Source of the DNA: Propionibacteriaceae bacterium
Lineage (GTDB): Bacteria > Actinomycetota > Actinomycetes > Propionibacteriales > Propionibacteriaceae
DNA length: 14,274 nucleotides
NCBI GenBank assembly: GCA_003158895.1
Contig: PMLO01000280.1
Location: 1 to 14,274 of the forward strand
Direction: 5' to 3'
Each line of letters opens with the position of its first letter. The stretch's first letter is position 1. The notes beneath the pieces are model-generated. The model saw only the letters and a list, made by a program, of their open reading frames with translations. It had not been told where the DNA came from and made no database searches. The position numbers were made by a program, and so were the translations under genes. Positions 1-6,600 of this stretch are shown one piece after another.

Positions 1-1785
1 GCCGGCGGCGTCCTGCGCGACATCGCCGCCACCCACGGCGCCCTACGGCTCGACACCGTGATGCGGTTCACCGACCCCGCCGAAGCCGCCGCCAGCCTCG
101 CCCTGCGAGCCGGCGACAGTGGCGCGCTCGGGTTCTACCTCGACCACGACCGGATCCACGTCGTCGACCCCGACACCGCCACCAGCAGCCTTCTCACCGC
201 CTGGTCCGCCGACCGGGCCGCCGGCCTCGACGCGCTCATGCTCGCCCCCACCCGCAACCAAGTCGCCGAGCTCAACCACGCCGCCCGCACCACCCGGCTC
301 AACGGAGTTACACCCGGCCGGGAGATCATGCTGGCCGACGGGAACCCCGCCAGCGACGGTGATGTGGTGATCACCCGCCGCAACAACCGCACCCTCACCA
401 CCAGCTCCACCGCGTGGGTCCGCAACGGCGACCGCTGGCACATCATCAACGTCCACCCCGACGGCGCCCTCGACGTCCGACACCTGAAGACCCACGCCCA
501 GATCACACTCCCCGCCGACTACGTCAACAGCTCAGTCGAACTCGGCTACGCAACCACCATCCACGCCGCCCAAGGCGTCACGGCAGACACCTGCCACGGA
601 CTACTGACCGGCACCGAGTCCCGACAGGTCACGTACACCATGCTCAGCCGCGGCCGGGTCGCCAACCACGCCTGGGTCCAGGTCAGCAACGTCGACCCAC
701 ACACCGCCCCCGCCGCGCAACCCCTCCTGCAACCGTTCACAGCCACCCAGCTCCTCGAAGCCGTGATCGGACGCGATGAGGCGCCGGTCTCGGCAACTAC
801 CTTGCGGATCCAGGCCGACGACCCCGTACGGCTCCTCGGGCCGGCCGTCGCCTGCTACCTCGACGCCATCAGCCTTGCCGCCGAACAACACCTCGACCAG
901 GCCACCAAACACGCCATCGACACCGCCGGGCGGGATCTTGGCCTCACCCAGGCCGACGCCTGGCCCACGCTGCGCAGCCACCTCATGCTCTTCGCCGCCA
1001 ACGGCCGTGACCTAGACGCAATCCTCTCTGACGCCGTCGCGCTCGGCGGGCTGGACACCGCCCGCGACCCCGCCGCCGTCATCGACTACCGGCTCGACCT
1101 CACCCACGCCAACCTCCGCACCCACGGACCACTCCCCTGGCTACCCGGCATCCCCACCCAGCTACTCCACAACCCCGAATGGAAGACCTACCTCTCAGCC
1201 CGCTACGTCCTCACCCGGGAACTTGCCGAGCGAACCCGCCGGACAGTCGACGCCGAGACGCCCGGCTGGGCCCGGCCCCTGACCGGGCTCGATCCGGGCC
1301 TGCTCGACGACATCCGGGTATGGCGGGCCGCCCACACCACCCCCGACAGTGACCTACGCCCCACCGGACCCATCCGCTGGGCGCCGGCCGAACGCGACAC
1401 GCAACGCCATCTCGACCACAGACTCGAGACCACCCAACAGGGGATCCGGGATTGGACCCCGCGGATCGTCGACGCCGTACCCGGCCTCCACGGCGACCCC
1501 CGCCTACCCATCCTCGCCGCACGGCTGGCCACCCTCGACCAAACCGGCTACGACGCAGCCCTCATCCTGCAAACGGCCGCCCAGGAGGGCCCGCTGCCCG
1601 ACGACCACCCCGCCGACGCCCTCAGCTACCGCATCACCCATATCGCCAAACACATGAGAACAGCAGCCGACAACTGGGAGACCTACGACGTGTCCCCCAA
1701 GCTCGCCGACCACCTGACCCATCCCGAACGCTACGAGCTCCCTCACTCGACACCCTCCGATCGCAGCCCCGGCATCGGCTTCTGA
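1..1785 (+). CDS. MobF/TraA-type conjugative relaxase-helicase, C-terminal part (5' end outside window)
   Basis: The reading frame is open from base 1, so the gene begins before the window; the ATG at 58 is internal. The visible 594 residues match the C-terminal half of large MobF/TraA relaxases, which nick the transfer origin and unwind the strand exported during conjugation. The RecD-like helicase part shows LMLAPTRNQVAELN (about nt 235-276), GDVVITRRNNRTL, the late helicase motif GYATTIHAAQGVTADTCHG (about nt 544-600) and YTMLSRGR (about nt 634-657). The last roughly 380 residues are a poorly conserved tail typical of actinobacterial members. The N-terminal relaxase domain with its catalytic Tyr and His triad, and Walker A, lie upstream and cannot be checked. 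The excisionase-like gene begins 30 bp downstream, probably in the same transcript. Confidence 0.88.
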   Translation, partial: AGGVLRDIAATHGALRLDTVMRFTDPAEAAASLALRAGDSGALGFYLDHDRIHVVDPDTATSSLLTAWSADRAAGLDALMLAPTRNQVAELNHAARTTRLNGVTPGREIMLADGNPASDGDVVITRRNNRTLTTSSTAWVRNGDRWHIINVHPDGALDVRHLKTHAQITLPADYVNSSVELGYATTIHAAQGVTADTCHGLLTGTESRQVTYTMLSRGRVANHAWVQVSNVDPHTAPAAQPLLQPFTATQLLEAVIGRDEAPVSATTLRIQADDPVRLLGPAVACYLDAISLAAEQHLDQATKHAIDTAGRDLGLTQADAWPTLRSHLMLFAANGRDLDAILSDAVALGGLDTARDPAAVIDYRLDLTHANLRTHGPLPWLPGIPTQLLHNPEWKTYLSARYVLTRELAERTRRTVDAETPGWARPLTGLDPGLLDDIRVWRAAHTTPDSDLRPTGPIRWAPAERDTQRHLDHRLETTQQGIRDWTPRIVDAVPGLHGDPRLPILAARLATLDQTGYDAALILQTAAQEGPLPDDHPADALSYRITHIAKHMRTAADNWETYDVSPKLADHLTHPERYELPHSTPSDRSPGIGF

Positions 1786-1815
1786 CCCTCCACCTAACCC
1801 TCGAAAGGACACGCC

Positions 1816-2052
1816 ATGTCCAGCTACGCGACTCGTTCCGCCGCGAACGCGCCAAAGCCCGAGTGGCTCTCCCTGCAACAGGCCGCCACCATCTACGGCA
1901 TCAGCGTCGACACCCTCCGCCGCAGCATCTCTGCCGGCAGGCTCCCCGCCTCCCGCCTCGGCACGAGACTCATCCGCGTGAGGATCGCTGACCTCGAGCA
2001 GCTGTACCGGCCCATCCCAACGGTTCACCCGCCCCTTCGAATGAGTTGGTGA
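1816..2052 (+). CDS. Excisionase-like helix-turn-helix DNA-binding protein
   Basis: A 78-residue protein with a MerR/Xis-type winged HTH over about residues 17-66: WLSLQQAATIYGISVDTLRRSI followed by a wing with RLGTRLIRVRIADLEQL. Such proteins bind attachment sites and direct an integrase towards excision, or act as small regulators. The start is set by GAAAGGA at 1803-1809, 6 nt before the ATG. It lies directly after the relaxase gene, the usual position of xis in actinobacterial integrative elements, where an integrase normally follows. Here none does. The last residues (VHPPLRMSW) look unlike the rest of the domain and may mark a recombination junction; that is inference. The family is clear; the excisionase role is inferred from context. 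Confidence 0.8.
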   Translation: MSSYATRSAANAPKPEWLSLQQAATIYGISVDTLRRSISAGRLPASRLGTRLIRVRIADLEQLYRPIPTVHPPLRMSW

Positions 2053-2088
2053 GGCCCGGGCGCCTCCGTAGAGCCGGAGCACGGCCTC
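2051..2088 (+). terminator. Tandem GC-rich hairpins after the excisionase-like gene, possible terminator
   Basis: Two small hairpins start at the stop codon. GAGGC (2051-2055) pairs with GCCTC (2062-2066) over a 6-nt loop. GAGCCG (2071-2076) pairs with CGGCCTC (2082-2088) with one bulged base. GAGGCC at 2051 can also pair with GGCCTC at 2083. There is no T-tract. They separate the mobility genes from the next unit, which has its own promoter. The structures are seen; terminator function is a guess. Confidence 0.35.
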
Positions 2089-2116
2089 TTCACCCGTATG
2101 ATTAGGCCCCCCGACG

Positions 2117-2148
2117 TTGACATATACCATCGTTTATCCGAATATATT
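2117..2148 (+). promoter_or_regulatory. Promoter of the HTH/nucleotidyltransferase unit
   Basis: A perfect TTGACA (2117-2122) precedes an AT-rich block with TATATT (2143-2148; spacing 20) or the weaker GAATAT (2140-2145; spacing 17). This is by far the most AT-rich stretch of the neighbourhood. Transcription would begin at or within a few bases of the ATG at 2152, which fits a leaderless mRNA, common in Actinobacteria. There is no Shine-Dalgarno sequence before 2152. Confidence 0.6.
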
Positions 2149-2150
2149 CG
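2139..2150. promoter_or_regulatory. Perfect 12-bp palindrome over the -10 region, likely autoregulatory operator
   Basis: CGAATATATTCG is its own reverse complement and covers the -10 candidates of the promoter, ending one base before the ATG at 2152. A dimeric HTH protein bound here would block RNA polymerase. The first gene of the unit encodes an HTH protein, so autorepression as in toxin-antitoxin operons is the simplest reading. The palindrome is seen; who binds it is inferred. Confidence 0.55.
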
Positions 2151-2151
2151 T

Positions 2152-2772
2152 ATGGAGTTGACCGTCGGCCAGGTAGCCCATGCGTACGACCGCAGCGAGC
2201 GGCTCGTACAGCTGGCGCTCAGGTCCGGCGCCCTCGCTGGCCACCGCACAGTCGGACGCGTCACCACCATGGACGACATTGCCGCTCGCGCCTGGTCCCG
2301 CAGCGTCGCCCGTGGCAGGCCCTGGGCAGCGGAGGTTCGCGACGCCGCCCTCGACCTGCTCTCGAACGGACACACGGAGCGTCTCGCCGCCAGCGAACGG
2401 TCCCGCCTCAAGGCGCGGCTGTCGTCCATCACCGCGAGTGACATCGCTCACGCCGCGGGCGGGCTCGGTACCTGGGCCCGCTACCGCTGCGATGCTACGT
2501 ATGCATCCACACGTATCGGCCCGTCCGCCGTGGACGCGACCCAGCTCGGCATCGTGCCCGGCGAGGGCTGGCTCACCTTCGTCCAGACCGACGACCTCGA
2601 CCGGTACGAGCTCGAGCACGACGTCACCCTCGACGCCGACGGCAACCTCGGAGTCGTCGAACGCCTCAGCATCGATGAACGCCCCGCCCGGATCCTGCTC
2701 GACACGTACCTGCTCGGGGATGCTCGCCAGTCCGCCGCCGCTGCATCCGCACTCGAGGATCGCCGTCCATGA
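2152..2772 (+). CDS. HTH-containing antitoxin-like protein, partner of the nucleotidyltransferase
   Basis: 206 residues from the ATG at 2152. I chose this start over the in-frame ATG at 2098 because the promoter and palindrome lie between the two. Residues about 3-45 form an HTH (LTVGQVAHAYDRSERLVQLAL, then a short wing and TTMDDIAARAW) followed by a GRPW motif at 55-58. The rest, including SERSRLKARL at 81-90 and TDDLDRYELEHDV in the C-terminal half, resembles actinobacterial proteins found beside AbiEii-like nucleotidyltransferases, where an AbiEi-type antitoxin would sit. The stop overlaps the next start (ATGA at 2769-2772), showing translational coupling. Likely roles are autorepressor and neutraliser of the partner. 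The gene pairing is clear; antitoxin function is inferred and no named family is certain. Confidence 0.65.
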   Translation: MELTVGQVAHAYDRSERLVQLALRSGALAGHRTVGRVTTMDDIAARAWSRSVARGRPWAAEVRDAALDLLSNGHTERLAASERSRLKARLSSITASDIAHAAGGLGTWARYRCDATYASTRIGPSAVDATQLGIVPGEGWLTFVQTDDLDRYELEHDVTLDADGNLGVVERLSIDERPARILLDTYLLGDARQSAAAASALEDRRP

Positions 2773-3476
2773 TCGCGGACCCATTCGCCCGCCTCGACGA
2801 GATCGCCACCGTCCTCGCGCCGGATCGATGGATGCTGGTGGGCGGTCTCATGGTCCACGCGCATGCTCAACTGGCTGCGCTCCCCCACGTCCGTCCCACC
2901 GACGACGCTGACCTTGTCGTTGAGCTGCGAGCCGGTACCTATGCCGAAGCCGTCGGCGCCCTGGAACACCTGGGATACCGGCGCCATGAACCGCTCGACC
3001 CGCGTGCTCCGCTGCACCGGTTCACCAGACCCGACGGGCACGTCGACCTCATGGCACCCGAGAACAGGGCTGTACGGTTCGCGGGTCGCGACGTCGTGCG
3101 CGTCCCCGGAGCCCGATCCGCCCTGGAGCGCACGGCGACCTTCCAGACGCCGGGCGGCACCACGATCCGGATCCCCGACATCGCCTCGGCGCTGTCCCTC
3201 AAAGGGGCGGCCTACCACACGCCCTCGGCGAACCCCGAGCGTCACCTGCAAGACGCAGTGACCTTGTTCGCGTGCGCGGCCGAGGCCGACATGCCGGTCT
3301 CGAAGTCCATGCGGGCCAACATCAACATCCTGGTCGGAGCGCTCAACACCCCCGACGCGTGGGCGTATTCCAACGCCTCAGTCCGGCGCCTCGCCGTCCG
3401 GGCGATCCTGAGCTTCCGCCCCGACTGGACCCCGCCCGAATTCGCTCTCCCCCGCCGCCCACCTCGAACGCCGTAG
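2769..3476 (+). CDS. AbiEii-like nucleotidyltransferase, putative toxin or defence effector
   Basis: A 235-residue protein with nucleotidyltransferase-fold signatures: VGGLMVHAH (G25-G26) near the N-terminus and RPTDDADLVV with the metal-binding acidic residues D45/D46 and D48. The glycine pair and the D-x-D-like element have the spacing of AbiEii/MNT-type enzymes, which transfer nucleotides to tRNA or protein targets, or are neutralised by a cognate antitoxin. A second conserved stretch, RIPDIASALSLKGAAYH, resembles the C-terminal half of AbiEii-like proteins. Its start overlaps the stop of the HTH gene by 4 bp, so the two are made together. Location at the end of an integrative element suggests cargo for element maintenance or phage defence. 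The fold assignment is good; target, nucleotide and toxicity are unknown. Confidence 0.7.
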   Translation: MIADPFARLDEIATVLAPDRWMLVGGLMVHAHAQLAALPHVRPTDDADLVVELRAGTYAEAVGALEHLGYRRHEPLDPRAPLHRFTRPDGHVDLMAPENRAVRFAGRDVVRVPGARSALERTATFQTPGGTTIRIPDIASALSLKGAAYHTPSANPERHLQDAVTLFACAAEADMPVSKSMRANINILVGALNTPDAWAYSNASVRRLAVRAILSFRPDWTPPEFALPRRPPRTP

Positions 3477-3493
3477 CGCCTCTACCGCGCCGT

Positions 3494-3532
3494 CGCACGG
3501 TTACCCTCATGGGCAACCACGGTCTCCGTGCG
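3494..3532 (+). terminator. Weak inverted repeat after the nucleotidyltransferase gene
   Basis: CGCACGG (3494-3500) is repeated inverted as CCGTGCG (3526-3532) with a 25-nt loop that contains the further partial pairing CCC/GGG. It begins 17 bp after the stop codon. There is no T-tract and the loop is long, so terminator function is uncertain. Confidence 0.28.
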
Positions 3533-3822
3533 TAACCCCCACCCAAGAAGTCCGACACAGACCCGTGAATCTCTCGAGACCTGACCTCCTGGCGAGTCGC
3601 CCTAACGGAGATGTTCAGCGAGGCCCAGGCGTCGTTGTCGGCCCTCGGCGCCAACGACGGCAAACGATAGGACCGGTCAAGAGCACACACGGAACCGCGC
3701 GGCTTTGCCCGGGGCTTCGGGAACGTGCGTTACGCCAAGAGATCGACGGCCATGGGCAAGCAACTGCCCACCAGGTTCGAGCCGTCCTGCGTTGTGGCCG
3801 AGGTAGACGCCCGAGACCTTCT

Positions 3823-3843
3823 GGTGGACGACGACCGTCCACC
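3823..3843. repeat. Perfect 7-bp inverted repeat
   Basis: GGTGGAC (3823-3829) and GTCCACC (3837-3843) flank the 7-nt spacer GACGACC. It lies 23 bp before the tandem repeat near the tRNA. It could be a protein-binding site of the attachment region or a hairpin; there is no T-tract. Confidence 0.45.
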
Positions 3844-3865
3844 GAGGCTCTCAACTGAGCCCGCC

Positions 3866-3887
3866 TATGTTGCCCGTATGTTGCCCG
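3866..3887. repeat. Tandem 11-bp direct repeat, candidate integrase arm sites
   Basis: TATGTTGCCCG occurs twice with no spacer and no mismatch (3866-3876 and 3877-3887). The period is about one helical turn, so two protein monomers would sit on the same DNA face. It ends 27 bp from the 3' end of tRNA-Ala. Direct repeats of about this size beside a tRNA 3' end are typical arm-type binding sites of tyrosine integrases. The repeat is seen; the integrase role is inferred. Confidence 0.6.
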
Positions 3888-3907
3888 AAGGCCTCGAATG
3901 TGCCTCT

Positions 3908-3945
3908 GACTAGGTGGAGCTAACGGGATTCGAACCCGTGGCCTC
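3908..3945. other. Candidate attachment site at the 3' end of tRNA-Ala
   Basis: The acceptor and T-arm end of tRNA-Ala faces the element. Tyrosine integrases commonly recombine within this part of a tRNA gene, and elements carry a copy of it so that the tRNA stays intact. The relaxase, excisionase-like gene and tandem repeats all lie on this side. The core cannot be delimited because the other junction is outside the window. Confidence 0.4.
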
Positions 3946-3987
3946 TTCCATGCCATGGAAGCGCGCTACCAACTGCGCCATAGCCCC
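3915..3987 (-). tRNA. tRNA-Ala (anticodon GGC)
   Basis: The complement folds into a full 73-nt cloverleaf. The acceptor stem is GGGGCTA/TAGCTCC, with the G3-U70 wobble that is the alanine identity element. The D arm contains GCGCAGTTGGTAGCGC. The anticodon stem is CTTCC/GGAAG with loop ATGGCAT, giving anticodon GGC, which reads GCC. The T arm contains GGTTCGAATCC. The discriminator is A. CCA is not encoded: the next bases are CCT. It lies 56 bp downstream of rsfS on the same strand, and its 3' end faces the mobile element, a common insertion target. Confidence 0.97.
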
Positions 3988-4043
3988 TCAGCCGCCGAAG
4001 CGACCCGTGAAACTCTACCCCAGGACAGCGGCTGGATGCGAAC

Positions 4044-4475
4044 TCAGCGACCGGGTCGCTCGCCCGCCAGCAGGCCGGGTGCGGGGCCGTCCTCGTCGTC
4101 TTCCAATGGGGCCGTCTCGATGCCATCGAGGCTGATCCTCGGGCAGTCGCGCCAGAGCCGCTCGAGCGCGTACAGGTGCCTCTCGTCGGTGTGCTGGACG
4201 TGGACTACGAGGTCGCCATAGTCGAGCAGCACCCAGCGGTTCTCGCGGCCGCCCTCGCGGCGCAGCGGCTTGGTGGAGAGACCGAGGAGGCGCTCCTCGA
4301 CGGCGTCGACGACCGCGCCGACCTGGCGCTCGTTGGTCGCCGTCACGATGAGGAAGACGTCGGTGATGCCGATCTGCTCGGACACGTCGAACGCGACGAG
4401 GTCGCTGGCCTTTTTCGAGGCCGCGGCTTCCGCCGCCAGTCGAGTGAGCGCGATCGCTTCTGTGGTTGCTGGCAC
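4044..4475 (-). CDS. rsfS: Ribosome silencing factor RsfS
   Basis: A 143-residue RsfS/DUF143 protein, which binds ribosomal protein uL14 and blocks subunit joining when nutrients are short. The core domain is clear: ASDLVAFDVSEQIGITDVFLIVTATNERQ (residues 23-51), then WVLLDYGDLVVHV (81-93) and LYALERLWRDCPRI (101-114). An acidic and Gly/Pro-rich tail follows. I chose the GTG at 4475 because AGGAG lies 4 nt before it and because residues further upstream are antisense to the nadD end. That Shine-Dalgarno overlaps the nadD stop codon, and the gap between the genes is 7 bp, so translation is probably coupled. Confidence 0.93.
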   Translation of the reverse strand: MPATTEAIALTRLAAEAAASKKASDLVAFDVSEQIGITDVFLIVTATNERQVGAVVDAVEERLLGLSTKPLRREGGRENRWVLLDYGDLVVHVQHTDERHLYALERLWRDCPRISLDGIETAPLEDDEDGPAPGLLAGERPGR

Positions 4476-4482
4476 GAAACTC

Positions 4483-5121
4483 CTAGTGTTCGCGGTACAG
4501 ACCGCGTTTTGCGATGTACTGGACGATGCCGTCCGGAACGAGGTACCAGATCGGCAGTCCCTCGGTGACACGTCGCCGGCAGTCGGTCGACGAGATCGAC
4601 AGCGCCGGCACCTCGATCAGCGTGACCTTGTCCGACGGCAGGTGCTCGACGGTCGACTCGTCGAGCGGCGAGCCCGGACGGGTCACTCCGATGAAGTGGG
4701 CGAGGTCGAACAGCTGATCCGCGCCGCGCCACGTGAGGATCTGGCTCAACGCGTCGGCGCCGGTGATGAAGAACAAGTCCGCGTCCTTGCCGACCTGTGC
4801 CCTCAGATCCGCAAGCGTGTCGACCGTGTACGTGTTCCCCGAGCGCTCGATGTCGATGCGGCTCGTCGAGAACCGCGGGTTGGACGCGGTCGCGATGACC
4901 GTCATGAGGTAGCGGTCCTCGGCCTGCGACACCTTGCGGTCGGCCTTCTGCCAGGGCTGACCCGTGGGTATGAAGACAACCTCGTCGAGCGCGAAGCGCG
5001 CGGCGACCTCACTGGCCGCGACGAGGTGGCCGTGGTGGATTGGATCGAAGGTTCCACCCATGACACCGAGGCGGTGCCGGGTGGCGCCCGGGGTGCGGGC
5101 GAGCCCACTGGGCAAGGTCAT
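4483..5121 (-). CDS. nadD: Nicotinate-nucleotide adenylyltransferase NadD
   Basis: 212 residues. It joins ATP and nicotinate mononucleotide to give deamido-NAD in NAD synthesis. The nucleotidyltransferase signature GGTFDPIHHGH (residues 22-32) carries the HxGH catalytic element, and the second signature ISSTDCRRR (176-184) is the family's ISSTxxR. FFITGADAL and the family-typical end YIAKRGLY are also present. The ATG at 5121 lies 7 bp after the stop of the small membrane protein gene, whose GGTGA end can serve as a weak ribosome binding site. The extra N-terminal residues before LGVMGGTFDP are usual in Actinobacteria, though the start may be a few codons off. Confidence 0.95.
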   Translation of the reverse strand: MTLPSGLARTPGATRHRLGVMGGTFDPIHHGHLVAASEVAARFALDEVVFIPTGQPWQKADRKVSQAEDRYLMTVIATASNPRFSTSRIDIERSGNTYTVDTLADLRAQVGKDADLFFITGADALSQILTWRGADQLFDLAHFIGVTRPGSPLDESTVEHLPSDKVTLIEVPALSISSTDCRRRVTEGLPIWYLVPDGIVQYIAKRGLYREH

Positions 5122-5128
5122 GGACGGC

Positions 5129-5260
5129 TCACCAGTGCGGGCGACCCTTGCCGAACGATCGGAGCGCCACGAGGGTGCCCAGGAAGATCGCGAGGGCGAT
5201 GAGGCCGAACACCCACGTCGGCACGCCGAAGTCGATTCCGGTCACCAGCAGATGCAGCAT
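5129..5260 (-). CDS. Small single-span membrane protein (43 aa)
   Basis: A 43-residue frame fills the space between proA and nadD. It begins MLHLLVTGIDFGVPTW, has a hydrophobic segment over about residues 16-33 (WVFGLIALAIFLGTLVAL) and ends in the basic tail RSFGKGRPHW. AGGA lies 8 nt before the ATG at 5260, and the gene stops 7 bp before the nadD start. Strand, spacing, ribosome binding site and a clean transmembrane segment support a real gene. I do not recognise a family with a known function; short membrane proteins at this place in the proA-nadD cluster occur in related Actinobacteria as far as I recall. Confidence 0.72.
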   Translation of the reverse strand: MLHLLVTGIDFGVPTWVFGLIALAIFLGTLVALRSFGKGRPHW

Positions 5261-5315
5261 GCGCGGAATCCTACCGGCTCGTACCGCGAAAGGGGCAGCA
5301 GGCGATTCCGTACGG

Positions 5316-6566
5316 TCACGGGCGGATCTGTCCGGTACCGGTGACCACGTACTTCGTGCTCGTCATCTCCGGCAGCGCCATAGGCCCTCGGGCGTGGAGC
5401 TTCTGGGTCGAGATCCCTATCTCCGCACCGAATCCGAACTCTCCCCCATCGGTGAAGCGGCTGCTCGCGTTGACGAGGACCACCGCAGCGTCGACCTCGG
5501 CGACGAAGCGCTCCGCCGAGATGAGATCCCGCGTGATGATGGTCTCGGAGTGGCCCGTCGTGTGCTCTCGGATATGGGCGATGGCTGCATCGAGATCATT
5601 CACCACTCGTGCCGCGAGATCGAGCGTCAGGTATTCGCCGTCGTATTCATCCGGACCAGCAGGGACGACATCCGTCGATGCCCTACAGAACGCCGCATCC
5701 CCGTGAACGGTGACTCCCTTCTCCCTCATCGCGGCGAGCAGGATCGGAAGGGCATTCTCTGCGATCGCGGAATGTACGAGAACCGTCTCCACCGCATTGC
5801 ACACGCTGGGCCGCTGGGTCTTGGCATTCACGAGGATGTCGCGGGCCATGTCGAGATCGGCGGTGGCATCCACGTACAGGTGGCAATTCCCCGTACCCGT
5901 CTCGATCACGGGCACCTTCGACCCCTCGACGACGGCGGCGATGAGCCCTGCACCACCGCGCGGTACGAGCACATCGACCTTGCCCCGCGCGGCCATCAGC
6001 GCTGCGGATGCCTCGCGGCCTGCAGGCAGGAGCTGTACGGAATCGGCGGGGAGTCCAGCGGCCTCCAAGCCCTCCTGGAGCGCGGCGACCACGGCCTGGT
6101 TCGACCGCTCCGCCGACCGCGACCCGCAGAGCAGCACGGCGTTGCCCGCCTTGAGGCAGATGCCAGCGGCGTCGGCGGTGACGTTGGGACGCGCCTCGTA
6201 GATGATGCCGACGACGCCGAACGGCACCCGTACCTGCCGGATCTGCACGCCGTTCGGGTTCGTCCAGCCCCTCACCACGTCGCCCACCGGATCGGCGAGA
6301 CGGGCCAGCGACCGCAGACCGTCGGCCATGTCGGCGACGCGCTTCGACGTGAGGCTCAAGCGGTCGACGAGCCACTCGTCGGTGCCGCTGGAACGCGCCG
6401 CCGCTACGTCGGATGCGTTCGCCGCGAGCAGGGCCGGCTCGTGTGCCAGGAGCGCGTCCGCCATGGCCTCGAGCGCCGCGTCTTTGACCTCTCGACGGGT
6501 GACTGCGAGCGTACGAGAGGCGGCGCGGGCGGCGTCGGCCTGACGCGAGATGTCCATGCTGCTCAT
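5316..6566 (-). CDS. proA: Gamma-glutamyl phosphate reductase ProA
   Basis: 416 residues, the normal full length. It reduces gamma-glutamyl phosphate with NADPH to glutamate-5-semialdehyde, the second step of proline synthesis. Seen are VPFGVVGIIYEARPNVTAD (about 114-132), VPRGGAGLI (201-209), VIETGTGNCHLYVD (220-233) and NAKTQRPSVCNAVET, with the catalytic cysteine at 256. The C-terminus has FGFGAEIGISTQKLHARGPM. The start at 6566 (MSSMDIS) has no clear Shine-Dalgarno; the Met three codons later is an alternative. The partner gene proB is not next to it: a DUF5684 gene and a terminator lie upstream instead. Confidence 0.97.
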   Translation of the reverse strand: MSSMDISRQADAARAASRTLAVTRREVKDAALEAMADALLAHEPALLAANASDVAAARSSGTDEWLVDRLSLTSKRVADMADGLRSLARLADPVGDVVRGWTNPNGVQIRQVRVPFGVVGIIYEARPNVTADAAGICLKAGNAVLLCGSRSAERSNQAVVAALQEGLEAAGLPADSVQLLPAGREASAALMAARGKVDVLVPRGGAGLIAAVVEGSKVPVIETGTGNCHLYVDATADLDMARDILVNAKTQRPSVCNAVETVLVHSAIAENALPILLAAMREKGVTVHGDAAFCRASTDVVPAGPDEYDGEYLTLDLAARVVNDLDAAIAHIREHTTGHSETIITRDLISAERFVAEVDAAVVLVNASSRFTDGGEFGFGAEIGISTQKLHARGPMALPEMTSTKYVVTGTGQIRP

Positions 6567-6600
6567 CGTAGAGCGGGTGAGTGACAGGGTTGCGAAGACA

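Larger units (their letters stand above)
3477..3914. other. Non-coding end region of the integrated element
   Basis: I see no convincing gene in these 438 bp. Short open frames on the plus strand (3565-3858, 3725-3913) have no family resemblance and no good ribosome binding site, and a leftward frame (3615-3956) runs through the tRNA complement. The stretch holds inverted repeats at 3494-3532 and 3823-3843 and a tandem 11-bp repeat at 3866-3887. It is best read as the attachment-side end of the mobile element, perhaps with decayed coding sequence. Confidence 0.5.

Noticed and set aside
2481..3251. Leftward 256-residue frame opposite the HTH/nucleotidyltransferase genes
   Set aside because: The plus-strand genes have recognisable motifs, a promoter and an overlapping stop/start; the reverse frame has none.
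3565..3858. Rightward frames at 3565-3858 and 3725-3913 as integrase remnants or a small gene
   Set aside because: No tyrosine recombinase motif (R-HxxR-Y) or other family signal is visible, and start contexts are poor.
3615..3956. Leftward 113-residue frame across the tRNA and the element end
   Set aside because: It begins inside the tRNA gene; its N-terminal residues are translated tRNA, a well-known annotation artefact, and there is no ribosome binding site.
5148..6584. Long rightward frame opposite proA
   Set aside because: It is the antisense shadow of a fully conserved proA, with a composition typical of reversed high-GC coding DNA.
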